From Chryseobacterium fluminis (GTDB lineage: Bacteria; Bacteroidota; Bacteroidia; Flavobacteriales; Weeksellaceae), in contig NZ_CP111121.1 of NCBI RefSeq assembly GCF_026314945.1, positions 4,278,001-4,342,000 on the forward strand: 64,000 bases of DNA, written 5' to 3'. The translations under genes and the position numbers were made by a program. The notes under the pieces were generated by a model. That model was not told the origin of the DNA, did no database searches, and saw only the letters and a program-made list of their open reading frames with translations. This document shows, piece after piece, positions 1-8,501 of the stretch; within the stretch, counting starts at the first letter, position 1, and each line of letters opens with the position of its first letter.

Positions 1-91
1 AGGCGTTGAGGTAAACAGTCAGGGGAAAGTTGAACATCACGCAGAAAAAGAAGTTCAGAATAACAGTGGTGAGAAATCTAAAAATCACTAA
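1..91 (+). CDS. C-terminal end of an upstream gene (partial)
   Basis: An open frame runs in from the left edge and stops with TAA at 89-91. The roughly 29 visible residues are hydrophilic and rich in Lys, Glu, Asn and His, ending in SGEKSKNH. Only two bases separate this stop from the start codon of the next gene, so the two are very probably co-transcribed, and this gene is likely another part of the T6SS effector cluster. Nothing in the visible tail identifies a family. Confidence 0.6.
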   Translation, partial: GVEVNSQGKVEHHAEKEVQNNSGEKSKNH

Positions 92-93
92 AA

Positions 94-1764
94 ATGAGCA
101 TTGAATACTTTGTAGAAGGTAAAACCACCACTCAGACTGGTGGCAATTACAGAACCTATGCTAAAGAAGGTATTGACCATAATAGCGGAGTAGCGGTAGA
201 GCAAAAGGGAAAGAGCAATGGCGTAAGCTATAATAAAGCAGAAAAGGTAAATCCTAATGATAAACCGGTAAATACTATTGATGTAAACCTTAACCTGTTC
301 TTTGACGGAACACAAAATAATAAGACGAATACAGGTCTTGGCGGAAAAAACCCCACTTCCAACGGAAACGACAGTTATGCAAATGATTTCAGCAACGTGG
401 CACGAGGATATGATGCTATAAATACAAGTGCTCCAAAACAGGTTACCGTCTATATCGAAGGGATAGGTACGGTAGATGGCAGCAGGGACACCATGAAATG
501 GATGAATGACTATCCAAATAATGTAGGTTCTCCTTTAGGAAAGGGAGAAAGGGGTGTTGAAGCTAAAGCAACCAAAGGATGCAAAACCGGTGCCGAAGCC
601 ATCGCCAAAAAATTTAAGGGAAAAGAAATTGATACCTTAACAATCAATGTCTACGGATTCAGTCGTGGGGCTGCGGCAGCCAGACATTTTGTACATGTTG
701 CGACAACATCGTCGAGAGCAGTTTGGAATGAAGATAAAAATAAATATTATGTCTATGCCCACCGCTGGTTCGAACAGTCGAAACAGGAAGAGGATGCCGG
801 ATCGCATAATGAACAAAATATCGAAATCAGCGCGGAAGATAAAGAGCATATATATCTGCAGACTTTCGGGTACTTTGGAGCATGTCTTCTGAAAAATAAA
901 ATTAAGATTAAACGTGTGCTCTTTAATTTTATAGGACTTTACGATACGGTGGCATCATTTGGAATGAACCACCGAGGAGTGAAAGTGGGTCCGTTCAGTG
1001 TTATCGATAATGATTCTGAAGAATTGGGATTAAATGCAGTGAGACAGGCGAGATTTGTACTTCAGATTGCTTCAGACAATGAATACAGGGATAATTTCAG
1101 CCTTACTGATATCGGAAGTACGGGCATTAACGGGCTGGAATTTACACTGCCAGGAGTACACTCTGATATTGGAGGCTCTTATCCGGATAATGAAAAGGAA
1201 AATTCAAACCTTTTTAAAGGAAGCAGATCAGAATGTGAAGAGATGAAAAAGATTCTGGAAGAGGAAGGTTGGTTTACAACCGGAGAACTGACGATCCATG
1301 AAATAGAAAAAACATTTCTCGGGTACAATTACAGTACGGTGTATGAATTGAGAGGCGTAAGATTCTTATCTAATCATTATGATAAAATACCTTTGAAACA
1401 GATGTTTCATTACTCAAAATCATTTGAAGTGGAATATGTGGATAATTTGGTAAAAGATCATGAGATTATCGATCCCATTATTATGAATGCCTTTAATAAG
1501 TTGGTTGCTTATATGAACCAGTGTAATCAGATCAGAAACGGATATGTCGCTAAAAGCAACAGGGGGGAAAAGGTTTCGGTTTCACAATATATTAAAGAAG
1601 TAAAAGAACAATCTTACCTTTCTTATATCGATGAAGAATTATTAAAAAAATTAAGGAACGGTTTTTTCCACTGGTCAGTTAATCTTGGCTCTACAGGAAT
1701 GGGGCCGAACATTGCCAGTGTCGCGACTGCGGATAAAAGGAAAAGATACATCATTCCCGGATAG
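94..1764 (+). CDS. T6SS Tle1-like phospholipase effector (DUF2235)
   Basis: 556 residues. This is an alpha/beta hydrolase of the DUF2235/Tle1 family, whose members are T6SS-delivered lipases that attack phospholipids of target bacteria. Visible signatures are the opening strand FFDGT (residues 69-73), the nucleophile elbow GFSRG (188-192, Ser190), GLYDTVAS with candidate Asp284, and the family motif GVHSDIGGSY with candidate His356; together these make a plausible Ser-Asp-His triad. The first ~60 residues are polar and low-complexity and could be a delivery segment. There is no signal peptide, as expected for a T6SS cargo. It lies directly upstream of two lipoprotein genes and a TssD/VgrG pair, the usual setting for effector plus periplasmic immunity. 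Lipase activity is inferred from the motifs; the exact lipid specificity cannot be read from sequence. Confidence 0.88.
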   Translation: MSIEYFVEGKTTTQTGGNYRTYAKEGIDHNSGVAVEQKGKSNGVSYNKAEKVNPNDKPVNTIDVNLNLFFDGTQNNKTNTGLGGKNPTSNGNDSYANDFSNVARGYDAINTSAPKQVTVYIEGIGTVDGSRDTMKWMNDYPNNVGSPLGKGERGVEAKATKGCKTGAEAIAKKFKGKEIDTLTINVYGFSRGAAAARHFVHVATTSSRAVWNEDKNKYYVYAHRWFEQSKQEEDAGSHNEQNIEISAEDKEHIYLQTFGYFGACLLKNKIKIKRVLFNFIGLYDTVASFGMNHRGVKVGPFSVIDNDSEELGLNAVRQARFVLQIASDNEYRDNFSLTDIGSTGINGLEFTLPGVHSDIGGSYPDNEKENSNLFKGSRSECEEMKKILEEEGWFTTGELTIHEIEKTFLGYNYSTVYELRGVRFLSNHYDKIPLKQMFHYSKSFEVEYVDNLVKDHEIIDPIIMNAFNKLVAYMNQCNQIRNGYVAKSNRGEKVSVSQYIKEVKEQSYLSYIDEELLKKLRNGFFHWSVNLGSTGMGPNIASVATADKRKRYIIPG

Positions 1765-1769
1765 AAAAT

Positions 1770-2834
1770 ATGAATTTAAAAACTAAAATAATAACGTGCC
1801 TGCTGGGATTATCACAGCTCATCAGTTGTCAGCAAACAAAAAAAGAATCTATGTCTAAGAAAGAATCTGTACCCGTTTACAATGTAGAAATATCACATCC
1901 GGACAATTCTTATTTAATAACTCCTGTTGAGGATAAAATTATTACATTTGAAGGAAACGACTCCAGTCTGCCTTATGGAAGTTCATCAGGAAGCTGGGGA
2001 GATTCCGGGAAAACTTTTACAGAAAGAACAGGAACTCCGAAAGGGGTTGATATTGTTTATTTTTCAAGATACGAAGATACTTTTTACCATCTGAAGACCG
2101 ATTTTCCTGAACATGATATCAAAGATATGGTTCGCAGGGCCTACGCCGACGAAGAAGATAATGAGTGCGGCGTACTGAAAGAATTTGTGTATACCGATAA
2201 AGAAAACTACTGTGCTGCCTATAAAAAATTGGGCGATCTTGTTTTTGGCTTTGCACCGAAAGGAATGGTGGTAGTCTGGCTTCGTTTTGGTTATGTGCAG
2301 AAAGAATTAGGAAAATTTCAGGCTGAAGTTGTAAAAGATGATAAGAAATACGCAGATCAGCTTTTTTCTAAGATTTCTCAGACTAGAGAAGGTATTAAAA
2401 AAGATATGTTTATAGAAAACGCATCTCCGGAGCTCTGGGAGAAATACAGAACCCGCTACAATTGGTCTCCGGCCGTTCATTCGGATCATAAAGGTTTTAA
2501 GATTTTTAATATTCAGACCGAATATTATAACGGAGAACGTGAGGTTATGCTGCGTCCGTGGGTAGAAAATCCAGCTGCAAAAGAAAGGGCTGTCCCAAAA
2601 GAAATGACCTTTTTCTGGGAAACCGGGAAAGGAGAAGCTTTTGAAGGCAGGGCATTTTTTAACTGGGAAAAAGTAGATAATCAGTTCAAAAAAGCAGGTA
2701 AAGATTTCAAACTGGAGATAAAAATCGCACCAGATAATAATTCCTGTCAGGTACTTCTTAACGGTGATCCTGTAAAAGTGGACAGTACCAGGATTTATAA
2801 AAGCAATTTCACCTTTAAAGATTCTTACCAATAA
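1770..2834 (+). CDS. DUF2931-family lipoprotein, candidate Tle1 immunity
   Basis: 354 residues with a lipoprotein signal: a short hydrophobic N-terminus ending in LISC, Cys20 being the likely lipidated residue. The body matches my recollection of DUF2931, with a central FGFAPKGMVVVWLRFG core and a C-terminal NWEKV segment. The gene starts 5 bp after the lipase stop, so it is translated from the same mRNA. Known Tle lipase effectors are usually neutralised by periplasmic immunity proteins, often lipoproteins, so immunity against the adjacent lipase is the most economical role; this is inference from position and localisation. A paralogue follows at 3180-4241. The product should be anchored in a membrane facing the periplasm. 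Confidence 0.75.
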   Translation: MNLKTKIITCLLGLSQLISCQQTKKESMSKKESVPVYNVEISHPDNSYLITPVEDKIITFEGNDSSLPYGSSSGSWGDSGKTFTERTGTPKGVDIVYFSRYEDTFYHLKTDFPEHDIKDMVRRAYADEEDNECGVLKEFVYTDKENYCAAYKKLGDLVFGFAPKGMVVVWLRFGYVQKELGKFQAEVVKDDKKYADQLFSKISQTREGIKKDMFIENASPELWEKYRTRYNWSPAVHSDHKGFKIFNIQTEYYNGEREVMLRPWVENPAAKERAVPKEMTFFWETGKGEAFEGRAFFNWEKVDNQFKKAGKDFKLEIKIAPDNNSCQVLLNGDPVKVDSTRIYKSNFTFKDSYQ

Positions 2835-2853
2835 AGATTTAACTTAAAATAAT

Positions 2854-2882
2854 AATGACAGCAGAGATGTTGTCATTTTTTG
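2854..2882 (+). terminator. Intrinsic terminator after first DUF2931 gene
   Basis: Arms 2854-2863 and 2868-2877 form a 10-bp stem (one G-T pair) closed by a GAGA tetraloop, followed by a run of T. The same hairpin, identical over about 30 bases, recurs at 4264-4291 behind the paralogous gene. Confidence 0.8.
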
Positions 2883-3179
2883 TACCGTGCAATGAAATTG
2901 TCTTTTTGAGTACATTTGTATTAATAAGTCCTTGTTTTCGGGTTTAAGTAATAAATTTTATTTTAATGAGGTTTATTTTTATAATCAAATGTATTTCAGA
3001 TGATTATTTTAAATTCCATGTGTTTTTGTACGGCTTGAACTTAAATTTCATGATATGATGCCGTAATTTGCACGAATTGAATAACAAAATAACAGCTTCC
3101 TGTAAACGGTAGTTTGTAATAAGAAAAAGCCTGAGATAAAAATAAACTCTGGCTGCACAGTACTGAAAAAAAACACAGA
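2883..3179. other. Intergenic stretch between DUF2931 paralogues
   Basis: About 300 bases of AT-rich DNA without a convincing ORF. A TACATTTG sequence at 2911-2918 fits the flavobacterial -7 consensus TAnnTTTG but has no matching -33 element at the right distance. Otherwise nothing recognisable. Confidence 0.4.
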
Positions 3180-4241
3180 ATGGACAAAAAATTACTAAAA
3201 ATAGTATGCTTTTTTATACTTGTCACCCAAAATATGAGCTGTCAGAAACATAAGGAGGAAAAACTTCCTGAATTTACTGTAGAGATCAGCCACCCCACGA
3301 ATAAGCTTGATATCAGTCCAGTTGAAGATAAAATTATTACTTTGGAGGGAGTGTCCGCGAGCCTGCCTTATGGAAGTTCGTCCGGATCTTGGGGATGGTC
3401 GGGAAAAGGATGGACAGAACAATACGGAACTCCAATTGGTGCAGATATTATTTATTTTTCAAGATATGAAGACACTTTTTATCATTTAAAAACAGATTTT
3501 CCCCTTGATAAGATTAAAGATTATATGAAACGGGCTTATGCAGAAGGTGAAGCGTCTTTGTATACAAAACCAATTGAGGAATACAAAAATCTTGGCAGAT
3601 TCGAGCATTTCGGAAGTACAGAAAATCCTTACAGCAGCTTTTCGACATTGGTTTTTGGTTTTGCTCCGAAAGGAATGGTCGTTGTTTGGTTGCGTTTTGG
3701 TATCATTCAAATTGAATTAGGGAAATATCAGGCAGAAATCATAAAAGACGATAAAGAATTGGAAAAGAAATTTTTTTCAAAATTGTCTGTCACCCGTGAA
3801 GAGATGAAGAAAAGTAGATTTCTGGATATCTCTTCAAAGGAATGGGAAGATTACAGGACCCGATACAATTGGAAACCAATAATTTCATCTGAAAACGAGA
3901 AGTTAAGAAGATTTGAAATGAATGTGATGTACTTCAATGGTGAATCAGAAGTAATCTTGCGTCCCTGGATTGATAATATACCGCTTAAAGATAGAGCAAT
4001 TCCTAAGGAACTGAATTTTACATGGGAAACAGGACCAAATGAGCAATTTATAGGCAGAGCCTATTTTAATTGGGGGAAAGTAAACCAGGTATTTAAAAAG
4101 TCTGAAAATCAAGGGAATTTAGAATTTAAAATTTCGTCTGATAACAGCAGTTTTCAGATTCTGTTAAACGGAGAACTGTTACCTGCAGATAGTATAAGAG
4201 TTTTTAAATCAGAAAGAGACTTCCACGAATCTTATAAATAA
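3180..4241 (+). CDS. DUF2931-family lipoprotein, second paralogue
   Basis: 353 residues, clearly paralogous to the protein at 1770-2834. It shares the opening VEISHP, the VEDKIITLEG and SLPYGSSSGSWG blocks, the FGFAPKGMVVVWLRFG core, RTRYNW, and a very similar C-terminus. The lipobox ends QNMSC, placing the lipidated Cys at residue 21. The two copies differ most in the segment after KRAYAEGE, where this one has its own insertion. It has its own upstream spacer of 345 bp and its own copy of the terminator, so it looks like a gene-plus-terminator duplication that later diverged. Likely role: a second immunity lipoprotein, perhaps against a related lipase; this is inference. Confidence 0.75.
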   Translation: MDKKLLKIVCFFILVTQNMSCQKHKEEKLPEFTVEISHPTNKLDISPVEDKIITLEGVSASLPYGSSSGSWGWSGKGWTEQYGTPIGADIIYFSRYEDTFYHLKTDFPLDKIKDYMKRAYAEGEASLYTKPIEEYKNLGRFEHFGSTENPYSSFSTLVFGFAPKGMVVVWLRFGIIQIELGKYQAEIIKDDKELEKKFFSKLSVTREEMKKSRFLDISSKEWEDYRTRYNWKPIISSENEKLRRFEMNVMYFNGESEVILRPWIDNIPLKDRAIPKELNFTWETGPNEQFIGRAYFNWGKVNQVFKKSENQGNLEFKISSDNSSFQILLNGELLPADSIRVFKSERDFHESYK

Positions 4242-4263
4242 ATTCAAAGTTCATATAATTTAA

Positions 4264-4291
4264 AATGACAGCAGAGATGTTGTCATTTTTT
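4264..4291 (+). terminator. Intrinsic terminator after second DUF2931 gene
   Basis: Arms 4264-4273 and 4278-4287 with a GAGA loop, then a T tract. It is the duplicate of the hairpin at 2854-2882; the identity ends just after the GTACC that follows. Confidence 0.8.
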
Positions 4292-4443
4292 GTACCATAG
4301 AATGATTGGCCTTTAAGTTAACTGGTGTTAACAAATCTTAATATTTCCCTTACAGGTGTAAATATCTGATATTATTTTTATGTATTGAAGGATTATAATA
4401 ATCTGTTTTTCAATAAAATATTTAAGTGTATATATCCCTGGAT

Positions 4444-4479
4444 CGTAGAATTACTACACGAAGTCGTAGAATTACTACA
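4444..4479 (+). promoter_or_regulatory. 21-bp-period direct repeat upstream of tssD
   Basis: The 15-mer CGTAGAATTACTACA occurs twice without mismatch, at 4444-4458 and 4465-4479. The spacing of 21 bp puts both copies on the same face of the helix. Each copy also has internal dyad symmetry (GTAG/CTAC around AATTA). The pair ends about 25 bp before the putative -33 element of the tssD promoter, a typical place for an activator. The binding protein is unknown. Confidence 0.55.
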
Positions 4480-4504
4480 AAAGTTTAAATAGCGGTCAAA
4501 ATAC

Positions 4505-4535
4505 TTTCAGCTGAAATTAAAGTGGTCTATATTTG
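4505..4535 (+). promoter_or_regulatory. Candidate tssD promoter (flavobacterial type)
   Basis: TATATTTG at 4528-4535 matches the -7 consensus TAnnTTTG. A near-consensus -33 element TTTC lies at 4505-4508 with a 19-bp spacer. Predicted transcription start near 4542, giving a leader of about 45 nt before the start codon at 4587. Confidence 0.5.
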
Positions 4536-4586
4536 CTAAACACAATCACCAAGTCACAAAATATTAACGATTAAAATTTACAAATC

Positions 4587-5006
4587 ATGGCAGCAAATTC
4601 GAGAGGAATTTTAAAATTCAACGGAGGCGAAGATCAGAAACTGTTAAAGCTGAACTATAGTGTATCAAGATCTACAGATGTATCAGGCAGAGTAGCTTCG
4701 GATCCTTCCAATGCATTGGTTAAAGTTACAGTAGAAGCTACTGACAAATCGGACATTCTTGAAAGCTTATTAAACGGAAAATACAAACCGACATCAGGTT
4801 TAATCACCTTCAACAAATCTCATGAAGAAGGTACTTTAATTACTTTAAACTGGGAGAACGGGTACGTTATCCAGCACGAAGTAGATTTCGACGCTGTAGA
4901 CGAAAACAGCATGTTGATCAGTTTTATCGTAAGCGCTGAAACGATCAATTATGGTGATTCCGAGTACAAAGGATTATGGCCTGGCGACGGTGGTCAGAGA
5001 AACTAA
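4587..5006 (+). CDS. tssD: T6SS tube protein TssD (Hcp-like)
   Basis: 139 residues, the usual length for the Bacteroidota type (T6SSiii) Hcp-like tube subunit. Hexameric rings of TssD stack to form the inner tube that is fired into target cells. The sequence starts MAANSRGILKFNGG, alternates short beta strands, and ends ETINYGDSEYKGLWPGDGG, all as in flavobacterial TssD. It has its own promoter and a strong terminator, fitting the high expression needed for tube protein, and VgrG follows 253 bp downstream. Because these gene sets often lie away from the main T6SS structural operon, this may be a satellite tube/spike island with its own cargo. Confidence 0.85.
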   Translation: MAANSRGILKFNGGEDQKLLKLNYSVSRSTDVSGRVASDPSNALVKVTVEATDKSDILESLLNGKYKPTSGLITFNKSHEEGTLITLNWENGYVIQHEVDFDAVDENSMLISFIVSAETINYGDSEYKGLWPGDGGQRN

Positions 5007-5037
5007 AAAATCATCATCTTAGTAAAATAAAATTGGT

Positions 5038-5081
5038 ACAGAATAGTAAACTCATAAAGAGGAAACTATTCTGTTTTTTTC
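5038..5081 (+). terminator. Strong intrinsic terminator after tssD
   Basis: Perfect 10-bp stem between 5038-5047 (ACAGAATAGT) and 5065-5074 (ACTATTCTGT), followed directly by a run of T to about 5081. Confidence 0.85.
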
Positions 5082-5090
5082 TTTGTGGGA

Positions 5091-5147
5091 ACAAATGAAA
5101 TACAGATGAATATCCATCTGACAATAACGATATTCCATTTCATTTGT
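5091..5147. other. Nested inverted repeats between tssD and vgrG
   Basis: ACAAATGAAAT (5091-5101) pairs perfectly with ATTTCATTTGT (5137-5147). Inside lies a second hairpin, CAGATG (5103-5108) with CATCTG (5115-5120). A competing pairing, GAATAT (5108-5113) with ATATTC (5130-5135), is also possible. No ORF covers it. It could be a structured leader, a small RNA or chance in AT-rich DNA. Confidence 0.45.
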
Positions 5148-5157
5148 ATGACAGATA

Positions 5158-5187
5158 ATTTTCAATTGATACTCATTAATTGAAAAT
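5158..5187. promoter_or_regulatory. Perfect dyad upstream of vgrG
   Basis: ATTTTCAATT (5158-5167) and AATTGAAAAT (5178-5187) form a perfect 10-bp inverted repeat with a 10-base spacer, 72 bp before the vgrG start. There is no T tract on the plus strand, so an operator or leader structure is likelier than a terminator. Confidence 0.45.
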
Positions 5188-5259
5188 ATTTTGGTTCGAT
5201 ATATGCTGTAAGTATTTAATAGTGAATGTTATATCAAAATAAATAAAACACAAGATACC

Positions 5260-7446
5260 ATGTTTCAGGATAAGAAATCAACAAAACTACAGAGTCCGGA
5301 TACCGTAGATCATTCTACGATGAATATAAAGGATGAGGCTAAAGATGAAGCCGCGAAAGTGGCTGAAGAAAAATTGCAACCGCTGAACGAGTCCATACGG
5401 AAAACAACTCAAAAAGTAGCTGAAGCACAGCGGGTTTCCCCGGCAGTTACCGGCAATATTCCCCATATGTTTATGAACCAGCTGACCGGAGACAATGACC
5501 CCTCCGTCGTGGAAGATAAAGTATGGTCTAAACAGCCGACCTCCAGAATATATAACGCAGAGGCCATTCCGGAAAGCCAGGTGATGGGGATCAACCGGGT
5601 GGTAAAGCTTGACATTGTCATTGAAGGAAAAAATATACAGCATTTCAAACATTTTAAGCTGACCCAAAGTGCTGTAAGACATCACGAGTTCAGCCTTATG
5701 CTGGCATACGACAGTCTGGGGAATGCCGAAAATCATCAGCTTGAAGAAGCTCAGAACTTTCTGGGAAAACGCATTACCGTTGTTTTCAAATATAAAGATG
5801 TTGAAGACGGTCCTGAAAGAAATTTTGTCGGCGTTATCACAGAAGTAGGTTTCAGTCAGGAGAAAGGAAGTTTAGGGAATATTTTACTGACGGGTTTCAG
5901 TCCAACCGTTCTTTTAGACGCGGCTCCCCATATTCAGAGTTTTGGAGGAGCAAAAGAAATAAGTTTAAACAGCATTGCCCATCAGGTCATAAAGGAGGCC
6001 TTCGGACAAAATAAATTCGATTTTCGCGTAGATGCCCAGCATGGAAATGTCTCTTACAGTTCGCAGTATGAAGAGACCCACTACAATTATCTGGCAAGAA
6101 TAGCAGAAGCTTATGGCGAGCAGTTTTATTACGATGGTGAAGTTCTCCATTTCGGAAAGCTTCCCCCACAGGAAAAACCGGTCCGCCTTACCTATGGAAG
6201 CAGTGTGAATGATGTAAAGATCAAAATGAAGGCTCAGCATGTAAATCCTACCTTCTATGGCTATAACAGCAGTAAGAACGAAAAACTGACAACCGGAAAT
6301 TCAAAAATAAACCACACCTCCGATATCGCAAAAAGAGCATACGAAATTTCAGACAAAACATTTCAGACCCCATCCTTAAGAGTGGCACCCATTAAGGCTG
6401 CTTCATTCATGGATATCGACGCTTCCCAAAAAGGAACGGCAGGAAGTAAGGCTGCAGATGTATTTTTGACTTCCGCCACCACAACGGTTCCATTTTTATA
6501 CCCCGGATGTGTGGCAGATATTGAAATGCGTAAAAAAGAGACCAATGAGACCTCTTATTTTACCAAATTAATGATCATTGAAGTGACCCACGAAGTAGAT
6601 GCAAGAGGATACTACGACGGGACATTTGAAGCCATCGCTTCAGATACCGGATTTATTCCGCGTCCCGAGTTTGAACAGCCAAAAGCCGAACCGCAGTTTG
6701 CAAAAGTGGTCTCCAATACAGATCCGCTGAATCAGGGGCGTGTACAGGTCCAGTTTGACTGGCAGAGTGGAGCGGATACTACAGAATTTATCCGTGTGAT
6801 GTCTCCTGACGCGGGAAGCAGTGATAAAGTAAACAAAAACCGCGGCTTCATGTCTGTTCCCGAAGTAGGCGACCAGGTGATTACCAATTTTGTACACCAG
6901 CACCCGGACCGGCCGTTTGTGATGGGCGGAATGTTTCATGGAAGTATCGGCGCTGGCGGCGGTACAGGGAATAATATTAAAAGTTTAAGCAGCCGTAGCG
7001 GGAATAAGCTTGAATTAAATGATGGTGAAGGTTCCGTCTATCTAACCGATCAGGGAGGAGCTAATATGAAATTCGATGGGGCGGGAAATGCTACTACCAA
7101 TACCAACAATGATAAAATCGTCAATGTCGGAAACAACAATACAAAAACAGTTAAAAATAATAATACGACGAGTGTTGGTTGTAAGCATACTACAGATGTA
7201 GGAGAAGGGCAGAGTGTGCTGACTATGGGAAAAGATGGAGTGATAGACCTGAGCGGAGCAGAGAAAGTAACTTTGAAAGTAGGTGAAAGTTATATTGAGA
7301 TCACAGGAACTTCCATTACCATAAAATCTGATACGGTACACATAGAAGGAGTAACCACCACTAATGTAGGGAAAAAAGGCGGCAGCCCGGGAATGGTGGT
7401 GAACAGCAATGTAATCATTAAAGGTGGTCAGGTAGATATAAATTAG
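5260..7446 (+). CDS. vgrG: T6SS spike protein VgrG
   Basis: 728 residues. VgrG trimers form the spike at the tip of the T6SS tube and carry effectors. After a charged N-terminus (~1-100), a gp27-like base region runs to about residue 465. A gp5-type OB fold follows (about 485-560) with the motifs NQGRVQVQFDW, VPEVGDQVI and RPFVMGGMFHG. The C-terminus is a low-complexity beta-helical needle rich in Asn, Thr and Gly, ending near GGQVDIN. No extra C-terminal enzymatic domain is visible, so cargo must be recruited through neighbours or a PAAR tip. The next gene starts 5 bp downstream, and the following three genes are packed equally tightly, so 5260-10528 is one operon. Confidence 0.92.
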   Translation: MFQDKKSTKLQSPDTVDHSTMNIKDEAKDEAAKVAEEKLQPLNESIRKTTQKVAEAQRVSPAVTGNIPHMFMNQLTGDNDPSVVEDKVWSKQPTSRIYNAEAIPESQVMGINRVVKLDIVIEGKNIQHFKHFKLTQSAVRHHEFSLMLAYDSLGNAENHQLEEAQNFLGKRITVVFKYKDVEDGPERNFVGVITEVGFSQEKGSLGNILLTGFSPTVLLDAAPHIQSFGGAKEISLNSIAHQVIKEAFGQNKFDFRVDAQHGNVSYSSQYEETHYNYLARIAEAYGEQFYYDGEVLHFGKLPPQEKPVRLTYGSSVNDVKIKMKAQHVNPTFYGYNSSKNEKLTTGNSKINHTSDIAKRAYEISDKTFQTPSLRVAPIKAASFMDIDASQKGTAGSKAADVFLTSATTTVPFLYPGCVADIEMRKKETNETSYFTKLMIIEVTHEVDARGYYDGTFEAIASDTGFIPRPEFEQPKAEPQFAKVVSNTDPLNQGRVQVQFDWQSGADTTEFIRVMSPDAGSSDKVNKNRGFMSVPEVGDQVITNFVHQHPDRPFVMGGMFHGSIGAGGGTGNNIKSLSSRSGNKLELNDGEGSVYLTDQGGANMKFDGAGNATTNTNNDKIVNVGNNNTKTVKNNNTTSVGCKHTTDVGEGQSVLTMGKDGVIDLSGAEKVTLKVGESYIEITGTSITIKSDTVHIEGVTTTNVGKKGGSPGMVVNSNVIIKGGQVDIN

Positions 7447-7451
7447 AAAAA

Positions 7452-8498
7452 ATGGAAATAATTAAATACGAGATAAAAAAAGGAGATACATTAGAATCAA
7501 TAGCTATACAGCAGGGATTGCCTGTACGGGAACTTGTAAATTTTCATAATGAGAACTGTGGATTAACGAATATGATTATTGGAGATAAAGTTCCAATTCA
7601 GTTGACATTCATATTACTGGAAAAAGAAAAAAAAGATATAAATGAAGAAGATATATTTGCTGCCAGGTACAGATGTGAACAGATCAACACTTCAAAATTT
7701 AATGGAAATCTGGTTCATTATGTTGAACAGAATTTTCAATATCTGCTCAAAATTAATTTCCAGGAAAAAACAGGGCATGTAAAACTTGAAGATTACAAAA
7801 AAAATATGTCTCCTGCCCTGATTGCTGAAACTTTTGATTTTATTGAGGCTACCGAAAGGATAAAAAATAATGTCAGCTTTAAATTGAATTCTAAAGGTAA
7901 AATCAAAGAGATTACCAATAAGGAGGAAATTAATAAGAACTGGAATGATTTTAAGGAAAATACTTTTAATAATCTTGCTTTTATTAAGAAGCTTCAGGAG
8001 GTCAATCCGTCTGCCGTACATGAACTTAAGAATATAGGGGACAGGCAATTTTCTCTTTCTGCGAACAATGAAGAAGAATACTGGAGAAATTTCTTCTATT
8101 TCTGTTGTTTTGATCAATATCTATTCAATAATGATCATTGGGATGAAATGAAGTTTGATTTTGTATCTACTATTGTACCGCCCATTATTATACCTTTGTC
8201 AATACGGTATGATAAAGTAGATGAGAAAGACGGTATCATAACTGTTAGGAAAGTGGCTGAATATAAACTGACGGAAAACCTCGAAAAAGAAATAATCAAA
8301 AGATACGATGAACTTCACAAAAGTGTTGTTAAATATAACTTTACAGCATATAAACTCATCTTCAGATCTACCATTGAAATAGATAGCAGCAATAAAACCT
8401 TAAAAACAGGAAAAGTTGTCTTAAAAGAAGAAGTATCGGATAACATAGAAAATGAATGTACCTTCATTATTAAAAAATTAGAAAATTTCACACCATAA
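7452..8498 (+). CDS. LysM-domain protein of the VgrG operon
   Basis: 348 residues. An N-terminal LysM module (residues ~4-50) is recognisable from YEIKKGDTLESIA, the LVNFHNEN segment and the closing GDKVPI. The remaining ~300 residues are Lys/Glu/Asn-rich and match no family I recognise. There is no signal peptide, so the protein is cytoplasmic or carried by the secretion apparatus. LysM domains bind peptidoglycan in exported proteins, but in phage and contractile systems they also act as baseplate or spike adaptors. Sitting 5 bp after vgrG and ahead of the PAAR-like gene, it is best explained as a loading adaptor or chaperone. It could alternatively be an effector targeted to the wall. Confidence 0.65.
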   Translation: MEIIKYEIKKGDTLESIAIQQGLPVRELVNFHNENCGLTNMIIGDKVPIQLTFILLEKEKKDINEEDIFAARYRCEQINTSKFNGNLVHYVEQNFQYLLKINFQEKTGHVKLEDYKKNMSPALIAETFDFIEATERIKNNVSFKLNSKGKIKEITNKEEINKNWNDFKENTFNNLAFIKKLQEVNPSAVHELKNIGDRQFSLSANNEEEYWRNFFYFCCFDQYLFNNDHWDEMKFDFVSTIVPPIIIPLSIRYDKVDEKDGIITVRKVAEYKLTENLEKEIIKRYDELHKSVVKYNFTAYKLIFRSTIEIDSSNKTLKTGKVVLKEEVSDNIENECTFIIKKLENFTP

Positions 8499-8501
8499 TA
8501 T

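Noticed and set aside
2307..2831. 174-codon minus-strand ORF opposite the first DUF2931 gene
   Set aside because: Fully antisense to a gene with a lipobox and a paralogue; its translation shows no coherent domain.
5287..5736. 149-codon minus-strand ORF inside vgrG
   Set aside because: Opposite the conserved spike gene; composition is that of a reversed coding strand.
7692..8117. 141-codon minus-strand ORF inside the LysM gene
   Set aside because: Antisense to a tightly packed operon gene; Phe/Ile/Lys-rich without domain features.
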